The notes under the pieces were generated by a model. The model did not search any database and had not been told where the DNA came from. It saw only the letters and a list, made by a program, of their open reading frames with translations. Source: Flavobacterium sp. (GTDB lineage Bacteria > Bacteroidota > Bacteroidia > Flavobacteriales > Flavobacteriaceae). From it: a DNA stretch of 64,000 bases. Where the stretch lies: assembly GCF_027531705.1 (NCBI RefSeq), contig NZ_JAPZSP010000020.1, positions 124,001 to 188,000 of the forward strand, in the 5' to 3' direction. Below are positions 15,935 to 24,943 of the stretch, piece by piece (position 1 is the first letter of the stretch; every line of letters starts with the position of its first letter). Both the position numbers and the translations under genes were made by a program.

Positions 15935-17233
15935 TTGAAAACTGAACCAAAAAAACTCCTAATCATCACTTACTATTGGCCACCAGCAGGCGGTCCAGGT
16001 GTGCAGCGTTGGTTAAAATTCGTAAAATATTTACCTGATTTTGGTGTGCAGCCAATCGTATTTATTCCAGAAAACCCAACTTATCCAATTGTTGATGACG
16101 CTTTGGTAAGTGAAATTTCGGATAAAGCGATTATTCTAAAACAAAAAATATTTGAGCCTTATCAATTAGCGGGAATTTTTTCTAAAAAAGAAACTAAAAA
16201 AATTAGTTCAGGTATTATTCCAAATCAAAAAAAACAAACCTTTTTGGAGAAAATATTGCTTTGGGTTCGAGGCAATTTATTTATTCCAGATGCTCGTAAA
16301 TATTGGGTTGAACCTTCAGTTGACTATCTTAAAAAATACATTCAAGAAAACAAAATTTATACCATTGTAACTTCTGGACCACCACATAGTTTGCATTTGA
16401 TAGGTTTGCAACTAAAAAATGATTTAAAAATCAATTGGCTTGCCGATTTTCGTGATCCTTGGACAACTATTGGCTATCATAAAGCTTTAAAATTATCTTC
16501 ATATGCTGCAAAAAAACATAAAGCATTGGAAAAAAAGGTTTTAACAACTGCCGATACTATAATTGTTACCAGTAAAACCACTAAAACAGAATTTAAAGTT
16601 ATTACCAATCAGCCAATCGAAGTGATTACCAATGGTTATGATGTTGAAAATATTCCGAGACAAAAGTTAGATGAAAAGTTTACGATGTCACACATTGGTT
16701 CATTTTTATCAGATAGAAATCCAGCTATTTTATGGGAAGTTTTGAGTGAATTAGTTTCCGAGAATGAAAATTTTGCCTCACGTTTTCAATTGAATTTGAT
16801 TGGAAAAGTCAGTCAAGAAATTATTGATAGTATTTCAAAATTTAATTTAAGTAATTATTGCAATCTAGTTGGTTATGTTTCACACAATAAAGCAATTGTG
16901 TTTCAGAAAAAATCACAAATTTTATTACTTATTGAAATTAATTCTCCGGAAACCAAAAGCATTATTCCTGGTAAACTATTTGAATATATGGTTTCTGAAA
17001 GACCTATTATTGCTATTGGTCCAAAAGAATCTGATTTTGCCGAAATCATAACAACAACAAATACTGGTGTTTTCTTTACTTACGATGAAAAAGAAAGATT
17101 AAAGAAAACAATTTTAGCTAATTTTGAGCTGTATTTAGAAAACAAATTACAAGTTTACCCTATTGGTTTGCAACAATATTCAAGAAAAAACTTGACCGAA
17201 AAATTAGTACAAATCCTTAATCAAAATTCCTAA
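15935..17233 (+). CDS. Glycosyltransferase family 4-type protein
   Basis: The 432-residue protein has a GT-B fold: N-terminal YYWPPAGGPGVQRWLKF, LADFRDPW, and in the C-terminal half GSFLSDRNP, NLIGKV and the donor-site IIPGKLFEYMVSERPIIAIGP, whose glutamate is the family EX7E-type residue region. It should transfer a sugar from a nucleotide donor at the cytoplasmic face, likely for exopolysaccharide or LPS O-antigen. The best start is TTG at 15935, because no ATG exists near and KLLIITYYWPP is the expected beginning. It follows the nucleotidyltransferase gene by 8 bases and precedes the flippase by 14, suggesting one operon. Confidence 0.87.
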   Translation: MKTEPKKLLIITYYWPPAGGPGVQRWLKFVKYLPDFGVQPIVFIPENPTYPIVDDALVSEISDKAIILKQKIFEPYQLAGIFSKKETKKISSGIIPNQKKQTFLEKILLWVRGNLFIPDARKYWVEPSVDYLKKYIQENKIYTIVTSGPPHSLHLIGLQLKNDLKINWLADFRDPWTTIGYHKALKLSSYAAKKHKALEKKVLTTADTIIVTSKTTKTEFKVITNQPIEVITNGYDVENIPRQKLDEKFTMSHIGSFLSDRNPAILWEVLSELVSENENFASRFQLNLIGKVSQEIIDSISKFNLSNYCNLVGYVSHNKAIVFQKKSQILLLIEINSPETKSIIPGKLFEYMVSERPIIAIGPKESDFAEIITTTNTGVFFTYDEKERLKKTILANFELYLENKLQVYPIGLQQYSRKNLTEKLVQILNQNS

Positions 17234-17247
17234 ATCTAAATTCTAAA

Positions 17248-18714
17248 ATGGGAATCGTAATCAATCAATCTATTAAAAACACTATCATTACCTATATTGG
17301 TTTTGTGATTGGTGCGGCTAATGCATTGTTTATGTATCCACATTTTTTGGGCGAAACTTATTATGGATTAACAGGTTATATTTTATCTTCGGCTAATGTT
17401 ATCTTTCCACTATTAGCATTTGGTGTTCATAATACCTTGATTAAGTTTTTTACACAATATAAAACTGATCAAGAAAAAAGTTCGTTTTTAACCTTTGTTT
17501 TGGTTTTACCTTTATTAGTAATTATACCAATTTTTATTGCAGGAACATTAAGTTATGATTGGATTGCCACATTTTGCTCGACCAAAAATGCTATTGTTTA
17601 CGATTATGTATGGCAAATACCTGTAATTGGTATTTGTATGGGTTATTTTGAAATTTTCTATGCATGGGTAAAAGTACATTTACAATCAGTTTTTGGAAGT
17701 TTTGTCAAAGAAATTTTACTTCGAGTTTTTATTTCGATTTTCCTTTTTTGTGTTTATTTTAATTGGATTTCAACTTTAACATTTATCAATTCCTTAATGG
17801 GAATTTATCTTGCTTCTACGCTTGTAATGTTTGTTTACGCCATGAAAGTGCGTCGCATAACTTTTAATTTCAAAATGCCCAAAAATAGTAAAGCTATTGT
17901 AGTTTATTCATTTTTTATAATTCTTTCAGGAAGTATTGCCAATATGTTGTTGGATATTGACAAAACTATGTTGAATCAATACATTGAAATAGAAAACATT
18001 GCATATTATTCGGTGGCGATTTTTATTGCTACAGTAATTGCTGTTCCAAGTCGTGCTATGCATCAAATAACGTATCCGATTACGGCAAAATTGATGACAG
18101 AAGGCAAACACGATGAACTTAATGATTTGTATAAGAAAACATCTATTACTTTGCAAATAGTTGGTGGTTTGGTTTTGGTCGGTATTCTGGTCAACATCAA
18201 GCAATTGTATCTATTATTGCCTGCTAATTATAGTGGTGGAATATTTGTAGTTTTTACTATTGGAATTTCTAAATATTTTGATTTGATTTTAGGTAACAAC
18301 AATGCTATTATTTTTAATTCAAAATATTATAAAGCGGTTTTATTTTTGGGTTTACTCCTAGCCTTTTTTGCCATTACTTTGAATATGCTTTTTATTCCGA
18401 TGTATGGTATTAATGGTGCAGCTTTGGCAACTTTAATTTCGATTACACTTTATAGTTTAGCAAAACTATTGTTTGTGGTTATAAAAATGAAATTATATCC
18501 GTTTTCGATTAAAACTTTATATTCTTTAGGGATATTGACAGCTACTTTTTTACTGTTTTATTATTGGGATTTCCCTTTTAATCCGATTCTAAATATTGTT
18601 TTGAAATCGATTCTTGTAACTATTCTATATGTTTTTGTTAATTATAAATTAGTTATTTCGGCTGAGTTTAATCAAGTAGTTCACTCGATACTCCAAAAGC
18701 TGCGATTAGTTTAG
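17248..18714 (+). CDS. Polysaccharide flippase, Wzx/MATE-like
   Basis: The 488-residue protein has about 14 predicted transmembrane helices, including FVIGAANALFMYPHFLGETYYGL, and the MOP-superfamily spacing of paired helices. It starts MGIVINQSIKNTIITYIGF, typical of oligosaccharide-flippase-family proteins in Bacteroidota. It probably moves lipid-linked oligosaccharides across the inner membrane. Placed 14 bases after the GT4 gene, the two and YfhO make a coherent glycan unit. Its stop codon (18712-18714) coincides with the first bases of repeat copy B, and the last codons resemble repeat sequence, so the C-terminal few residues may derive from the element. Confidence 0.88.
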   Translation: MGIVINQSIKNTIITYIGFVIGAANALFMYPHFLGETYYGLTGYILSSANVIFPLLAFGVHNTLIKFFTQYKTDQEKSSFLTFVLVLPLLVIIPIFIAGTLSYDWIATFCSTKNAIVYDYVWQIPVIGICMGYFEIFYAWVKVHLQSVFGSFVKEILLRVFISIFLFCVYFNWISTLTFINSLMGIYLASTLVMFVYAMKVRRITFNFKMPKNSKAIVVYSFFIILSGSIANMLLDIDKTMLNQYIEIENIAYYSVAIFIATVIAVPSRAMHQITYPITAKLMTEGKHDELNDLYKKTSITLQIVGGLVLVGILVNIKQLYLLLPANYSGGIFVVFTIGISKYFDLILGNNNAIIFNSKYYKAVLFLGLLLAFFAITLNMLFIPMYGINGAALATLISITLYSLAKLLFVVIKMKLYPFSIKTLYSLGILTATFLLFYYWDFPFNPILNIVLKSILVTILYVFVNYKLVISAEFNQVVHSILQKLRLV

Positions 18715-18841
18715 CCGTGATTAGCTCACTTTGCTTTTATTTTTTATAGGAGTTCACTGAATGCATAGCATTTGTAGTGGAAATCCTTTTGTCTCGTCTC
18801 AAACGAGACGAAAGATTGGAACGTATAGCGCGAATAGCTTC
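18712..18841 (+). repeat. Structured intergenic repeat, copy B
   Basis: The element shares TAGCCGTGAT, GTAGTGGAAATCC and AGATTGGAACGTATAGCGCG with copy A, but carries a different stem: about 12 pairs, 18786-18797 (CTTTTGTCTCGT) with 18803-18814 (ACGAGACGAAAG), 5-base loop. A further ~50 bases sit between its TAGCCGTGA and TGGAAATCC blocks. The stem sequences differ while pairing is kept, which is the pattern of a structured RNA or of a palindrome under folding selection. No gene lies in it. Confidence 0.65.
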
Positions 18842-18882
18842 AAAAAAAAATCCTGCTTCCTCTTTTCAGAATCTGCAGGATT
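18842..18882 (-). terminator. Terminator of the 202-residue exported-protein gene
   Basis: On the minus strand AATCCTGC (arm at 18875-18882) pairs with GCAGGATT (18849-18856) over an 18-base loop, followed by a run of nine T. It ends transcripts of the gene at 18910-19518. Confidence 0.7.
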
Positions 18883-18909
18883 AAACAAACTAACCAACCA
18901 ATCAAATTT

Positions 18910-19518
18910 TTATTCTTTGTCTTCAACTAAGGCTTTTGTGCCATCAGTTCTGTAATAGTAGTAATTGTTATCATCATTGTTATATGTATAAGTTTGATGA
19001 TTATTGGTGTAATAACTGTGTGTGAAACTGCTGTTATCTCTACCTTTTACGCTTCCAATCATGTCGGTTATTTCACCAAAACGGTTGTAAATCAATTTCA
19101 TTCCACCAATTTGAGTTAAAGCAAAACGATTGTATCGCATATATACTGAACCAATTCGGCTTACTCTATCTCGACTATCGTAGTTGATGAAGGTATTCCC
19201 TACTCTACGAACTCTACCAAAACTATCATGCTCAATTTTTACACCATAATTAGTTGGTGTTCCACGTCTTTCAGCAGTTTTTACACCTGCTTTTCTGTAA
19301 TAGAAATCACCTTCGCTATCATCTGGACGTGTATTAAAATCGAAGTCACCATTTGCAAAAACAAAGAACTCAATGCCTCTTTCTGTAAATGTAATTGGCT
19401 CATCAAAATCAAATCTGTTGGTTGCAAAATCAACCATGTTGAAACTTTTTGTTTCATTTGCATTTGCTACACTTACTGTTAACATAATGCTTACTGCTAC
19501 TAAAGTAATTGTTCTCAT
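18910..19518 (-). CDS. Exported protein with short YD-like/RIG repeats, unknown function
   Basis: The 202-residue protein has a signal peptide (MRTITLVAVSIMLTVSVANA). Residues about 90-155 hold three imperfect repeats around R.G...I.Y..., RIGSVYMRYNRF and QIGGMKLIYNRFGEITD, of about 20 residues each, a pattern of short beta-hairpins like the RHS/YD or MORN-type classes. A Tyr/Asn-rich acidic C-terminus (NNDDNNYYYYRTDG) follows. No T9SS sorting domain or lipobox is seen, so it is likely periplasmic. No function is known to me; similar repeat proteins are common in flavobacteria. Confidence 0.65.
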   Translation of the reverse strand: MRTITLVAVSIMLTVSVANANETKSFNMVDFATNRFDFDEPITFTERGIEFFVFANGDFDFNTRPDDSEGDFYYRKAGVKTAERRGTPTNYGVKIEHDSFGRVRRVGNTFINYDSRDRVSRIGSVYMRYNRFALTQIGGMKLIYNRFGEITDMIGSVKGRDNSSFTHSYYTNNHQTYTYNNDDNNYYYYRTDGTKALVEDKE

Positions 19519-19704
19519 AATAAATCGTTTTTAAGCTTTTGCTTACTCGTTCGATTTTCAGCTTCTTCGACCAGAAAAACTTTCTGATGTTTGGTATATT
19601 TCAAGATGTGTGCCAAACCGAACCAAATGATTTGTTATTGAGTTGTTAATGATTTCTAAGTGATTGAAAATGAATAAAAAAATATTCATTTTATTTAAAA
19701 AATG

Positions 19705-19733
19705 TTGTTGTTATAATAAATTTTGTAAATTTG
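19705..19733 (+). promoter_or_regulatory. Promoter of the VapBC-like pair
   Basis: TTG at 19705-19707 and TAAATTTG at 19726-19733 (18-base spacing) fit the Bacteroidota promoter. The antitoxin ATG is at 19753. Confidence 0.5.
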
Positions 19734-19752
19734 ATTTTTAAAGAAAAAAGAT

Positions 19753-19920
19753 ATGACAGTTGTAATAGATAAAACCAATTCAAAGAATGTTTCAAAAATT
19801 CTTACTGAAAAACTGAATAAAGTCAGTAAAAAAGGAAATTTGGCTAAGCATTTTGGAAAGCTCAAAAGAAATATTGATGGCTTAAAGTATCAAACTGAAA
19901 TAAGAAAAGATGAAGATTGA
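19753..19920 (+). CDS. Antitoxin-like small protein paired with PIN toxin (55 aa)
   Basis: The 55-residue basic protein ends KHFGKLKRNIDGLKYQTEIRKDED, the pattern that Bacteroidota antitoxins show next to PIN-domain toxins (KHFGKLKR.IDGL.YQ...R). Its gene overlaps the toxin gene by 11 bases (19910-19920), and the promoter lies just upstream. The C-terminal helix is expected to block the toxin's active site, and the N-terminus would bind the operon promoter, but no clear DNA-binding motif is visible. Confidence 0.75.
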   Translation: MTVVIDKTNSKNVSKILTEKLNKVSKKGNLAKHFGKLKRNIDGLKYQTEIRKDED

Positions 19921-20275
19921 TTTTATTGCTGATACAAATTTATTGGTTTATATTCATGAAGGAAATGAAATTATTGCTCCATTTTTAAATTATGATTTTG
20001 GCATTTCATTTATTTCAGAAGTTGAGTTATTAGGTTATAATAAAATAACTAAAGCAGAAGATTCAAAATTAAGACAATTATTAAGTGATTGTTTTTGCAT
20101 AGAATGGAATTCTAAAATAAAAGAGCAGACAATTCAATTAAAAAGAAAATATTCAATTAAATTACCAGATGCAATAATAGCATCTACGTCAATTGTATAT
20201 GAAATTCCTTTAGTAACAGCGGATAAAGGTTTTTCTAAAATTGAAGAACTAGATTTAATTTTAATAAACCTATAA
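19910..20275 (+). CDS. PIN-domain ribonuclease toxin (VapC-like)
   Basis: The 121-residue protein has the PIN acidic quartet: Asp8 in ADTN, Glu39 in SEVELLGY, Asp87 in KLPDAIIAST and Asp105 in VTADKGF. All are conserved, so it should be a metal-dependent RNase of the VapC kind, cleaving tRNA or rRNA when its antitoxin is lost. It overlaps the antitoxin gene by 11 bases and its last six bases overlap the convergent uvrA stop. The cleavage target is not predictable from sequence. Confidence 0.87.
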   Translation: MKIDFIADTNLLVYIHEGNEIIAPFLNYDFGISFISEVELLGYNKITKAEDSKLRQLLSDCFCIEWNSKIKEQTIQLKRKYSIKLPDAIIASTSIVYEIPLVTADKGFSKIEELDLILINL

Positions 20276-23059
20276 TTTCTCCTTCAAATACTTTCCAGTT
20301 ACTGATTTTTTGTTTTTAATAATTTCTTCCGGAGTTCCGAAAGCCAATAATTGTCCCCCGTTTTCGCCACCTTCTGGACCTAAATCTATTAAATAATCGG
20401 CACATTTTATTAAATCCAAATTGTGTTCAATTACTATAATAGAATGTCCTTTTTCCAATAATGCGTCAAATGATGCTAATAATTTCTTAATGTCGTGAAA
20501 ATGCAATCCTGTTGTTGGTTCGTCAAAAACAAAAAGTACTTTATCTTTGGTAGTTCCTTTTACTAAGAAAGAAGCCAATTTAATACGTTGTGCTTCACCA
20601 CCAGAAAGCGTTGATGATGATTGACCTAATTGTACATAACCCAAACCAACATCTTGCAAAGGTTGCAATTTTTGCATGATTTTATTTTGCTTCTGCAACG
20701 TAAAAAATGTTATTGCATCATCGATAGTCATTGTTAAAATATCATCGATATTTTTGCCTTCAAAATTAACTTCAAGAATTTCTTTTTTGAAACGTTTTCC
20801 ACCACAAGTTTCACATGGTAACTCAACATCGGCCATAAAAACCATTTCTACATTGATAGAACCATCGCCTTTACAAGTTTCGCATCGTCCACCATCAACA
20901 TTGAAAGAAAAATGTTTGGGTTGGTAACCTCTAATTTTGGATAATTTTTCTTTAGAATATAAATCTCGAATATCGTCATAAGCCTTTATATAAGTCACAG
21001 GATTGGAGCGTGAACTTCTTCCAATTGGGTTTTGATCAACATATTCAATGCTTTTGATATGTGAATAACTTCCAGCTAATTCGGTAAATTGTCCTGCTTT
21101 TTCACCAATTCCTTCTAACTTTTTTTGTAGAGCTGGAAATAAAATTTTCTTTACCAGCGTACTTTTTCCGCTTCCTGAAACACCAGTGATTACAGTTAAT
21201 GAATCTAATGGAAAAGTAACATCTATATTTTTTAAATTATTTTCGCGTGCTCCTTTGACTTCAATAAAATTCTTTGAAGTTCTGCGTTTTTTGGGAACAG
21301 CAATTTCTAATTTTCCGTTCAAATATTGAGAAGTTAATGAATCGCTTTTTAAAATTTCAGCAAAATCTCCTTGTGCTACTAATTTTCCACCGTAAGTTCC
21401 TGCTTCTGGACCAATATCAATAATCATATCGGCCGCTTTCATTATATCCTCATCGTGTTCAACGACAATAACAGTATTGCCCAAATCACGCAAATCTTTC
21501 AATACTTTTATCAATCGCTCAGTATCTTTTGGATGCAAGCCTATACTTGGTTCGTCTAAAATATACATCGAACCAACAAGCGAGCTTCCTAACGAAGTTG
21601 CCAAGTTAATACGTTGACTTTCACCACCAGAAAGTGATGCCGAATTTCTATTGAGAGTAAGATAATCCAAACCAACATCCGATAAAAAAGCTAATCTGTT
21701 ATTGATTTCAATCAAAAGTCGTTTGGCAACTTTCAAATCATATTCGGACAAGTGCAATTCTTTGAAAAAATCAGTTAAATTCTTAATTGGCATATCTACC
21801 AATTCTGAAATGGTCTTTCCTCCTACTTTTATATTATTAGTTTCTTGTCGAAGGCGCTTACCTTTACAAGTGGTACATTTGGTTTTGCCACGATAACGCG
21901 AAAGCATTACACGATTTTGAATTTTATAATTTTTCTCTTCCAATTCTTTGAAAAAATCATTTAAACCTGTAAAGAATTTGTTGCCTTTCCAAACTAAATC
22001 TTTTTGATCATCTGAAAGTTCATAAAAAGGTTTGTGAATTGGAAAATCAAATTTATAGGCATTGTTTACCAATTGTTCATTGTACCAGCCCATACTTTCA
22101 CCACGCCAAGGATAAATAGCATTTTCATAAACAGAAAGTGATGTGTTGGGAATAACTAATTCTTCATCAATTCCGATAATATTTCCGTAACCTTCACAAG
22201 TAGGACATGCTCCATAAGGGTTGTTGAAACTAAATAAATGAATATTTGGTTCAAGAAAAGTGATTCCGTCAAGAGTGAAATTGGCGTTATAGTTGATTCT
22301 TTTATTTGTATTCAAATCCTGAAGAAAACATTCACCTTTTCCTTCAAAAAAAGCAGTTTGAACAGCATCCGCCAATCGATTGAAAAACTCTTCTTCTTCT
22401 TTTACAACAATTCTATCAATGATAAGTAGAATATCTTTGTTATCTAATGTATGTTTTTCGATTTCATCTAAACGAACCATTTCGTTATTGACCAGAATAC
22501 GAGCAAAACCTTGTTGCAAAAGCACTTTTAGTTTATCTTCTAACTTTCTACCTTCTTCTAAATGAATTGGTGAAAGTAAAAGCCATTTGCTGTCTGATTC
22601 AAAAGTTTTTACATCATTAATAACATCACTAACATTGTCCTTTTTTACTTCTTTACCCGAAATTGGAGAAATTGTTTTTCCAATACGAGCAAATAACAAC
22701 TTCATATAATCATATATTTCTGTAGAAGTTCCAACTGTTGAACGAGCATTGGTTGTATTTACTTTCTGTTCAATGGCAATCGCAGGTGCAATTCCTTTTA
22801 TGTAATCGACTTTTGGTTTGTCTAATCTTCCTAAAAATTGTCTAGCATATGAAGACAAACTTTCAACATAGCGACGTTGTCCTTCAGCATACAAAGTATC
22901 AAAAGCCAAACTCGATTTTCCCGAACCAGAAAGCCCAGTAATAACAACTAATTTATTACGAGGAATTGCTACATCAAGATTTTTCAAGTTGTGAATTTGC
23001 GCTCCTTTTATCAGAATGTTTTTCTTAGGCTCGAGTGTAGATATATCTTTAGGAATCAT
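20270..23059 (-). CDS. uvrA: Excinuclease ABC subunit A
   Basis: The 929-residue protein has both ABC ATPase modules: Walker [10 protein letters not shown] near residue 41, GVSGSGKST near 625, LSGGE signatures in each, and zinc-binding [24 protein letters not shown]...CETCGGKR clusters. It starts nucleotide-excision repair by scanning DNA for lesions with UvrB. The length matches UvrA of Bacteroidota. A -7 element at 23079-23086 lies just upstream; the stop overlaps the PIN toxin gene by six bases in a convergent arrangement. Confidence 0.98.
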   Translation of the reverse strand: MIPKDISTLEPKKNILIKGAQIHNLKNLDVAIPRNKLVVITGLSGSGKSSLAFDTLYAEGQRRYVESLSSYARQFLGRLDKPKVDYIKGIAPAIAIEQKVNTTNARSTVGTSTEIYDYMKLLFARIGKTISPISGKEVKKDNVSDVINDVKTFESDSKWLLLSPIHLEEGRKLEDKLKVLLQQGFARILVNNEMVRLDEIEKHTLDNKDILLIIDRIVVKEEEEFFNRLADAVQTAFFEGKGECFLQDLNTNKRINYNANFTLDGITFLEPNIHLFSFNNPYGACPTCEGYGNIIGIDEELVIPNTSLSVYENAIYPWRGESMGWYNEQLVNNAYKFDFPIHKPFYELSDDQKDLVWKGNKFFTGLNDFFKELEEKNYKIQNRVMLSRYRGKTKCTTCKGKRLRQETNNIKVGGKTISELVDMPIKNLTDFFKELHLSEYDLKVAKRLLIEINNRLAFLSDVGLDYLTLNRNSASLSGGESQRINLATSLGSSLVGSMYILDEPSIGLHPKDTERLIKVLKDLRDLGNTVIVVEHDEDIMKAADMIIDIGPEAGTYGGKLVAQGDFAEILKSDSLTSQYLNGKLEIAVPKKRRTSKNFIEVKGARENNLKNIDVTFPLDSLTVITGVSGSGKSTLVKKILFPALQKKLEGIGEKAGQFTELAGSYSHIKSIEYVDQNPIGRSSRSNPVTYIKAYDDIRDLYSKEKLSKIRGYQPKHFSFNVDGGRCETCKGDGSINVEMVFMADVELPCETCGGKRFKKEILEVNFEGKNIDDILTMTIDDAITFFTLQKQNKIMQKLQPLQDVGLGYVQLGQSSSTLSGGEAQRIKLASFLVKGTTKDKVLFVFDEPTTGLHFHDIKKLLASFDALLEKGHSIIVIEHNLDLIKCADYLIDLGPEGGENGGQLLAFGTPEEIIKNKKSVTGKYLKEKL

Positions 23060-23078
23060 ACGAAAAAGTGAATTTTTG

Positions 23079-23086
23079 CAAAGATA
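23079..23086 (-). promoter_or_regulatory. Candidate -7 element of uvrA
   Basis: TATCTTTG on the minus strand matches TAnnTTTG, 20 bases before the uvrA ATG. Confidence 0.5.
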
Positions 23087-23355
23087 ATCATTTCTGAAAT
23101 TAGAAATAGTATAAAGTTATGAGCAAAATTGAATCAAATTATGAATTTGATAAATATCAAAAAATCATTCAACAAGTTTAAAAATCATAATAATGTTGTT
23201 TTAAATGGAAATTTTCCACAAATCTAAAATGAAATACGAACAAACCTCTGTGTTAAACTAAAATCCACCTATACATTAGCTCAACATTTTGTTTTTACCT
23301 ACTAATTATTGATTCATATATAACTACATGATTCTATTGGACTAGCATATATTTC

Positions 23356-23387
23356 AAACGTTTTCGTGAATGTTTTTTATGTATAGT
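23356..23387 (+). promoter_or_regulatory. Bipartite motif upstream of the secreted-protein gene (shared with susC promoter)
   Basis: AAACGTTTTCG at 23356-23366 is followed, 13 bases on, by TGTATAGT at 23380-23387. The same pair, with 12-base spacing, is upstream of susC (27791-27821). The rest of the 403-base gap upstream of 23463 is non-coding A/T-rich sequence with nothing else recognised. A transcription-factor site is the simplest reading. Confidence 0.55.
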
Positions 23388-23429
23388 TTTTATATAGTTA
23401 AACAAAATAGGAACAATCAATAGGTTGAC

Positions 23430-23437
23430 TAAATTTG
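23430..23437 (+). promoter_or_regulatory. Candidate -7 element of the secreted-protein gene
   Basis: TAAATTTG matches TAnnTTTG, 25 bases before the ATG at 23463 and about 42 bases downstream of the bipartite motif, so that motif sits where an activator site would be. Confidence 0.45.
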
Positions 23438-23462
23438 GTATTCAACTAAATTTAATATTATT

Positions 23463-24824
23463 ATGAAAAAAATTACTCTATTAGCATTACTATTGGCTTT
23501 TTCATTAGGAAATGCTCAAACTATCCAAGGAACTTGGAAAATGACTCCGGCAGCAGCATCACTTGGTGTTGGTCCTAATTTTGGAGATATATCTTGGTGG
23601 TCAAATTCAACCGCCGATGTTACAACAAGAGCTTGTTATTTTGATGATGAATTTATGTTCAATGCAGATGGTTCTTTTTCAAACGTACATGGTGCTCAAA
23701 CATGGTTAGAAGGTTGGCAAGGATTTGGTGATGGCTGTGGTGCTCCAGTTGCTCCTCACAATAGTTCAAATGCTGCGTCTTGGACTTATAACGCAACAGC
23801 AAACACGTTAACGTTAAATGGTACAGGTGCTTACATTGGATTACCTAAAGTTTATAACGGTGGTGAGCTTTCAAATCCAGCTAATGCTCCAGCGTCTATT
23901 ACTTATACAGTTACTACACTTACTGCAACTTCAATGACATTAGATATTGCAATTTCAGGTGGATGGTGGCGTTACAAACTAACTAAACAAGGTGCTGCTC
24001 CTTCTTGCTCTGACGGAATTCAAAATGGAGACGAAACTGGAGTTGACTGCGGTGGATCTTGTAATGCATGTTTAGCTCAAATTAATTTACCTGTAACTTT
24101 TGAAGGAACAACTACTAATTATGCTGTTACAGATTTTGGAGGAACTTCTTCTAGCTTAGTTGCTGATCCAGAAAATGCAAGTAATATGGTATTGAAAGTT
24201 ATCAAAACTGTTGGTGCTGCAGGTTGGGCAGGAACTACAATGAGTACTGATTCAGGATTTAGTTCTCCAGTTCCATTTTCAGCTTCTAACAAAAAAATGT
24301 ATGTGAAAGTTTGGGCTGCTAATGCTGGAATTCCAGTAAGATTAAAAGTTGAAGATCATGGAAATGTTAATCATTATGTTGAAAAAGATGCTTTAACAAC
24401 AGCTTCTGGTTGGCAAACTTTGGAGTTTGATTTCGCAACTCCAGCAACCGCTCCTTTTGATCCAACATTTATTTATGACAAAGCTTCAATCTTCTTTAAT
24501 TTTGTTCCAGATGTTACAAATGCAACTGAATTGACTTTCTATTTTGACGATGTTAGTTATGGTATATCTTTAGCAAATTCTTCATTCAATTTAGCTTCTT
24601 CTTTAAGAGTTTATCCAAACCCTGCTAACAATGCAATTACTGTTGATTCAGCTAAAACTATTGAATCTATTGCGATTGTTAATCTTTTGGGACAAGAAGT
24701 TATCTCAAAAAATACAAATTCTGAATCAGTAACTTTAGATATTTCTTCACTTCAAAATGGAGTTTATATTCTAAAAACAACTGTTGAAGGTTCTACTGCA
24801 ACTTCAAGAATAATCAAAGAATAA
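23463..24824 (+). CDS. Secreted glucan-locus protein with T9SS C-terminal sorting domain
   Basis: The 453-residue protein has a signal peptide (MKKITLLALLLAFSLGNAQ), then a first domain (about 20-170) with W..TPAAASLGVGP, a Cys-rich linker CSDGIQNGDETGVDCGG at about 178-195, a beta-sandwich module (about 203-375) with a YYF-type ending FYFDDVSYG, and a type A T9SS domain from about residue 383 (LRVYPNPANNAITVD...LQNGVYILK). The middle module resembles the two modules in the SGBP at 32567-34117, so glucan binding is likely. It is exported and attached to the surface through T9SS. It lies upstream of the regulator and shares its motif with susC. Confidence 0.8.
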   Translation: MKKITLLALLLAFSLGNAQTIQGTWKMTPAAASLGVGPNFGDISWWSNSTADVTTRACYFDDEFMFNADGSFSNVHGAQTWLEGWQGFGDGCGAPVAPHNSSNAASWTYNATANTLTLNGTGAYIGLPKVYNGGELSNPANAPASITYTVTTLTATSMTLDIAISGGWWRYKLTKQGAAPSCSDGIQNGDETGVDCGGSCNACLAQINLPVTFEGTTTNYAVTDFGGTSSSLVADPENASNMVLKVIKTVGAAGWAGTTMSTDSGFSSPVPFSASNKKMYVKVWAANAGIPVRLKVEDHGNVNHYVEKDALTTASGWQTLEFDFATPATAPFDPTFIYDKASIFFNFVPDVTNATELTFYFDDVSYGISLANSSFNLASSLRVYPNPANNAITVDSAKTIESIAIVNLLGQEVISKNTNSESVTLDISSLQNGVYILKTTVEGSTATSRIIKE

Positions 24825-24844
24825 ATTTTGTTTTTGTTTTCGAG

Positions 24845-24876
24845 AAAAGCACGTTTTTTATAGACGTGCTTTTTTA
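24845..24876 (+). terminator. Terminator after the secreted-protein gene
   Basis: AAAAGCACGT (24845-24854) pairs with ACGTGCTTTT (24864-24873), followed by T residues. It separates the secreted-protein gene from the regulator. Confidence 0.8.
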
Positions 24877-24943
24877 TTATAATTATTTTCTTTTTTCTAT
24901 TTAGTTATATTGTTTATCTTTATCGGTATTAATCAACTTTATA

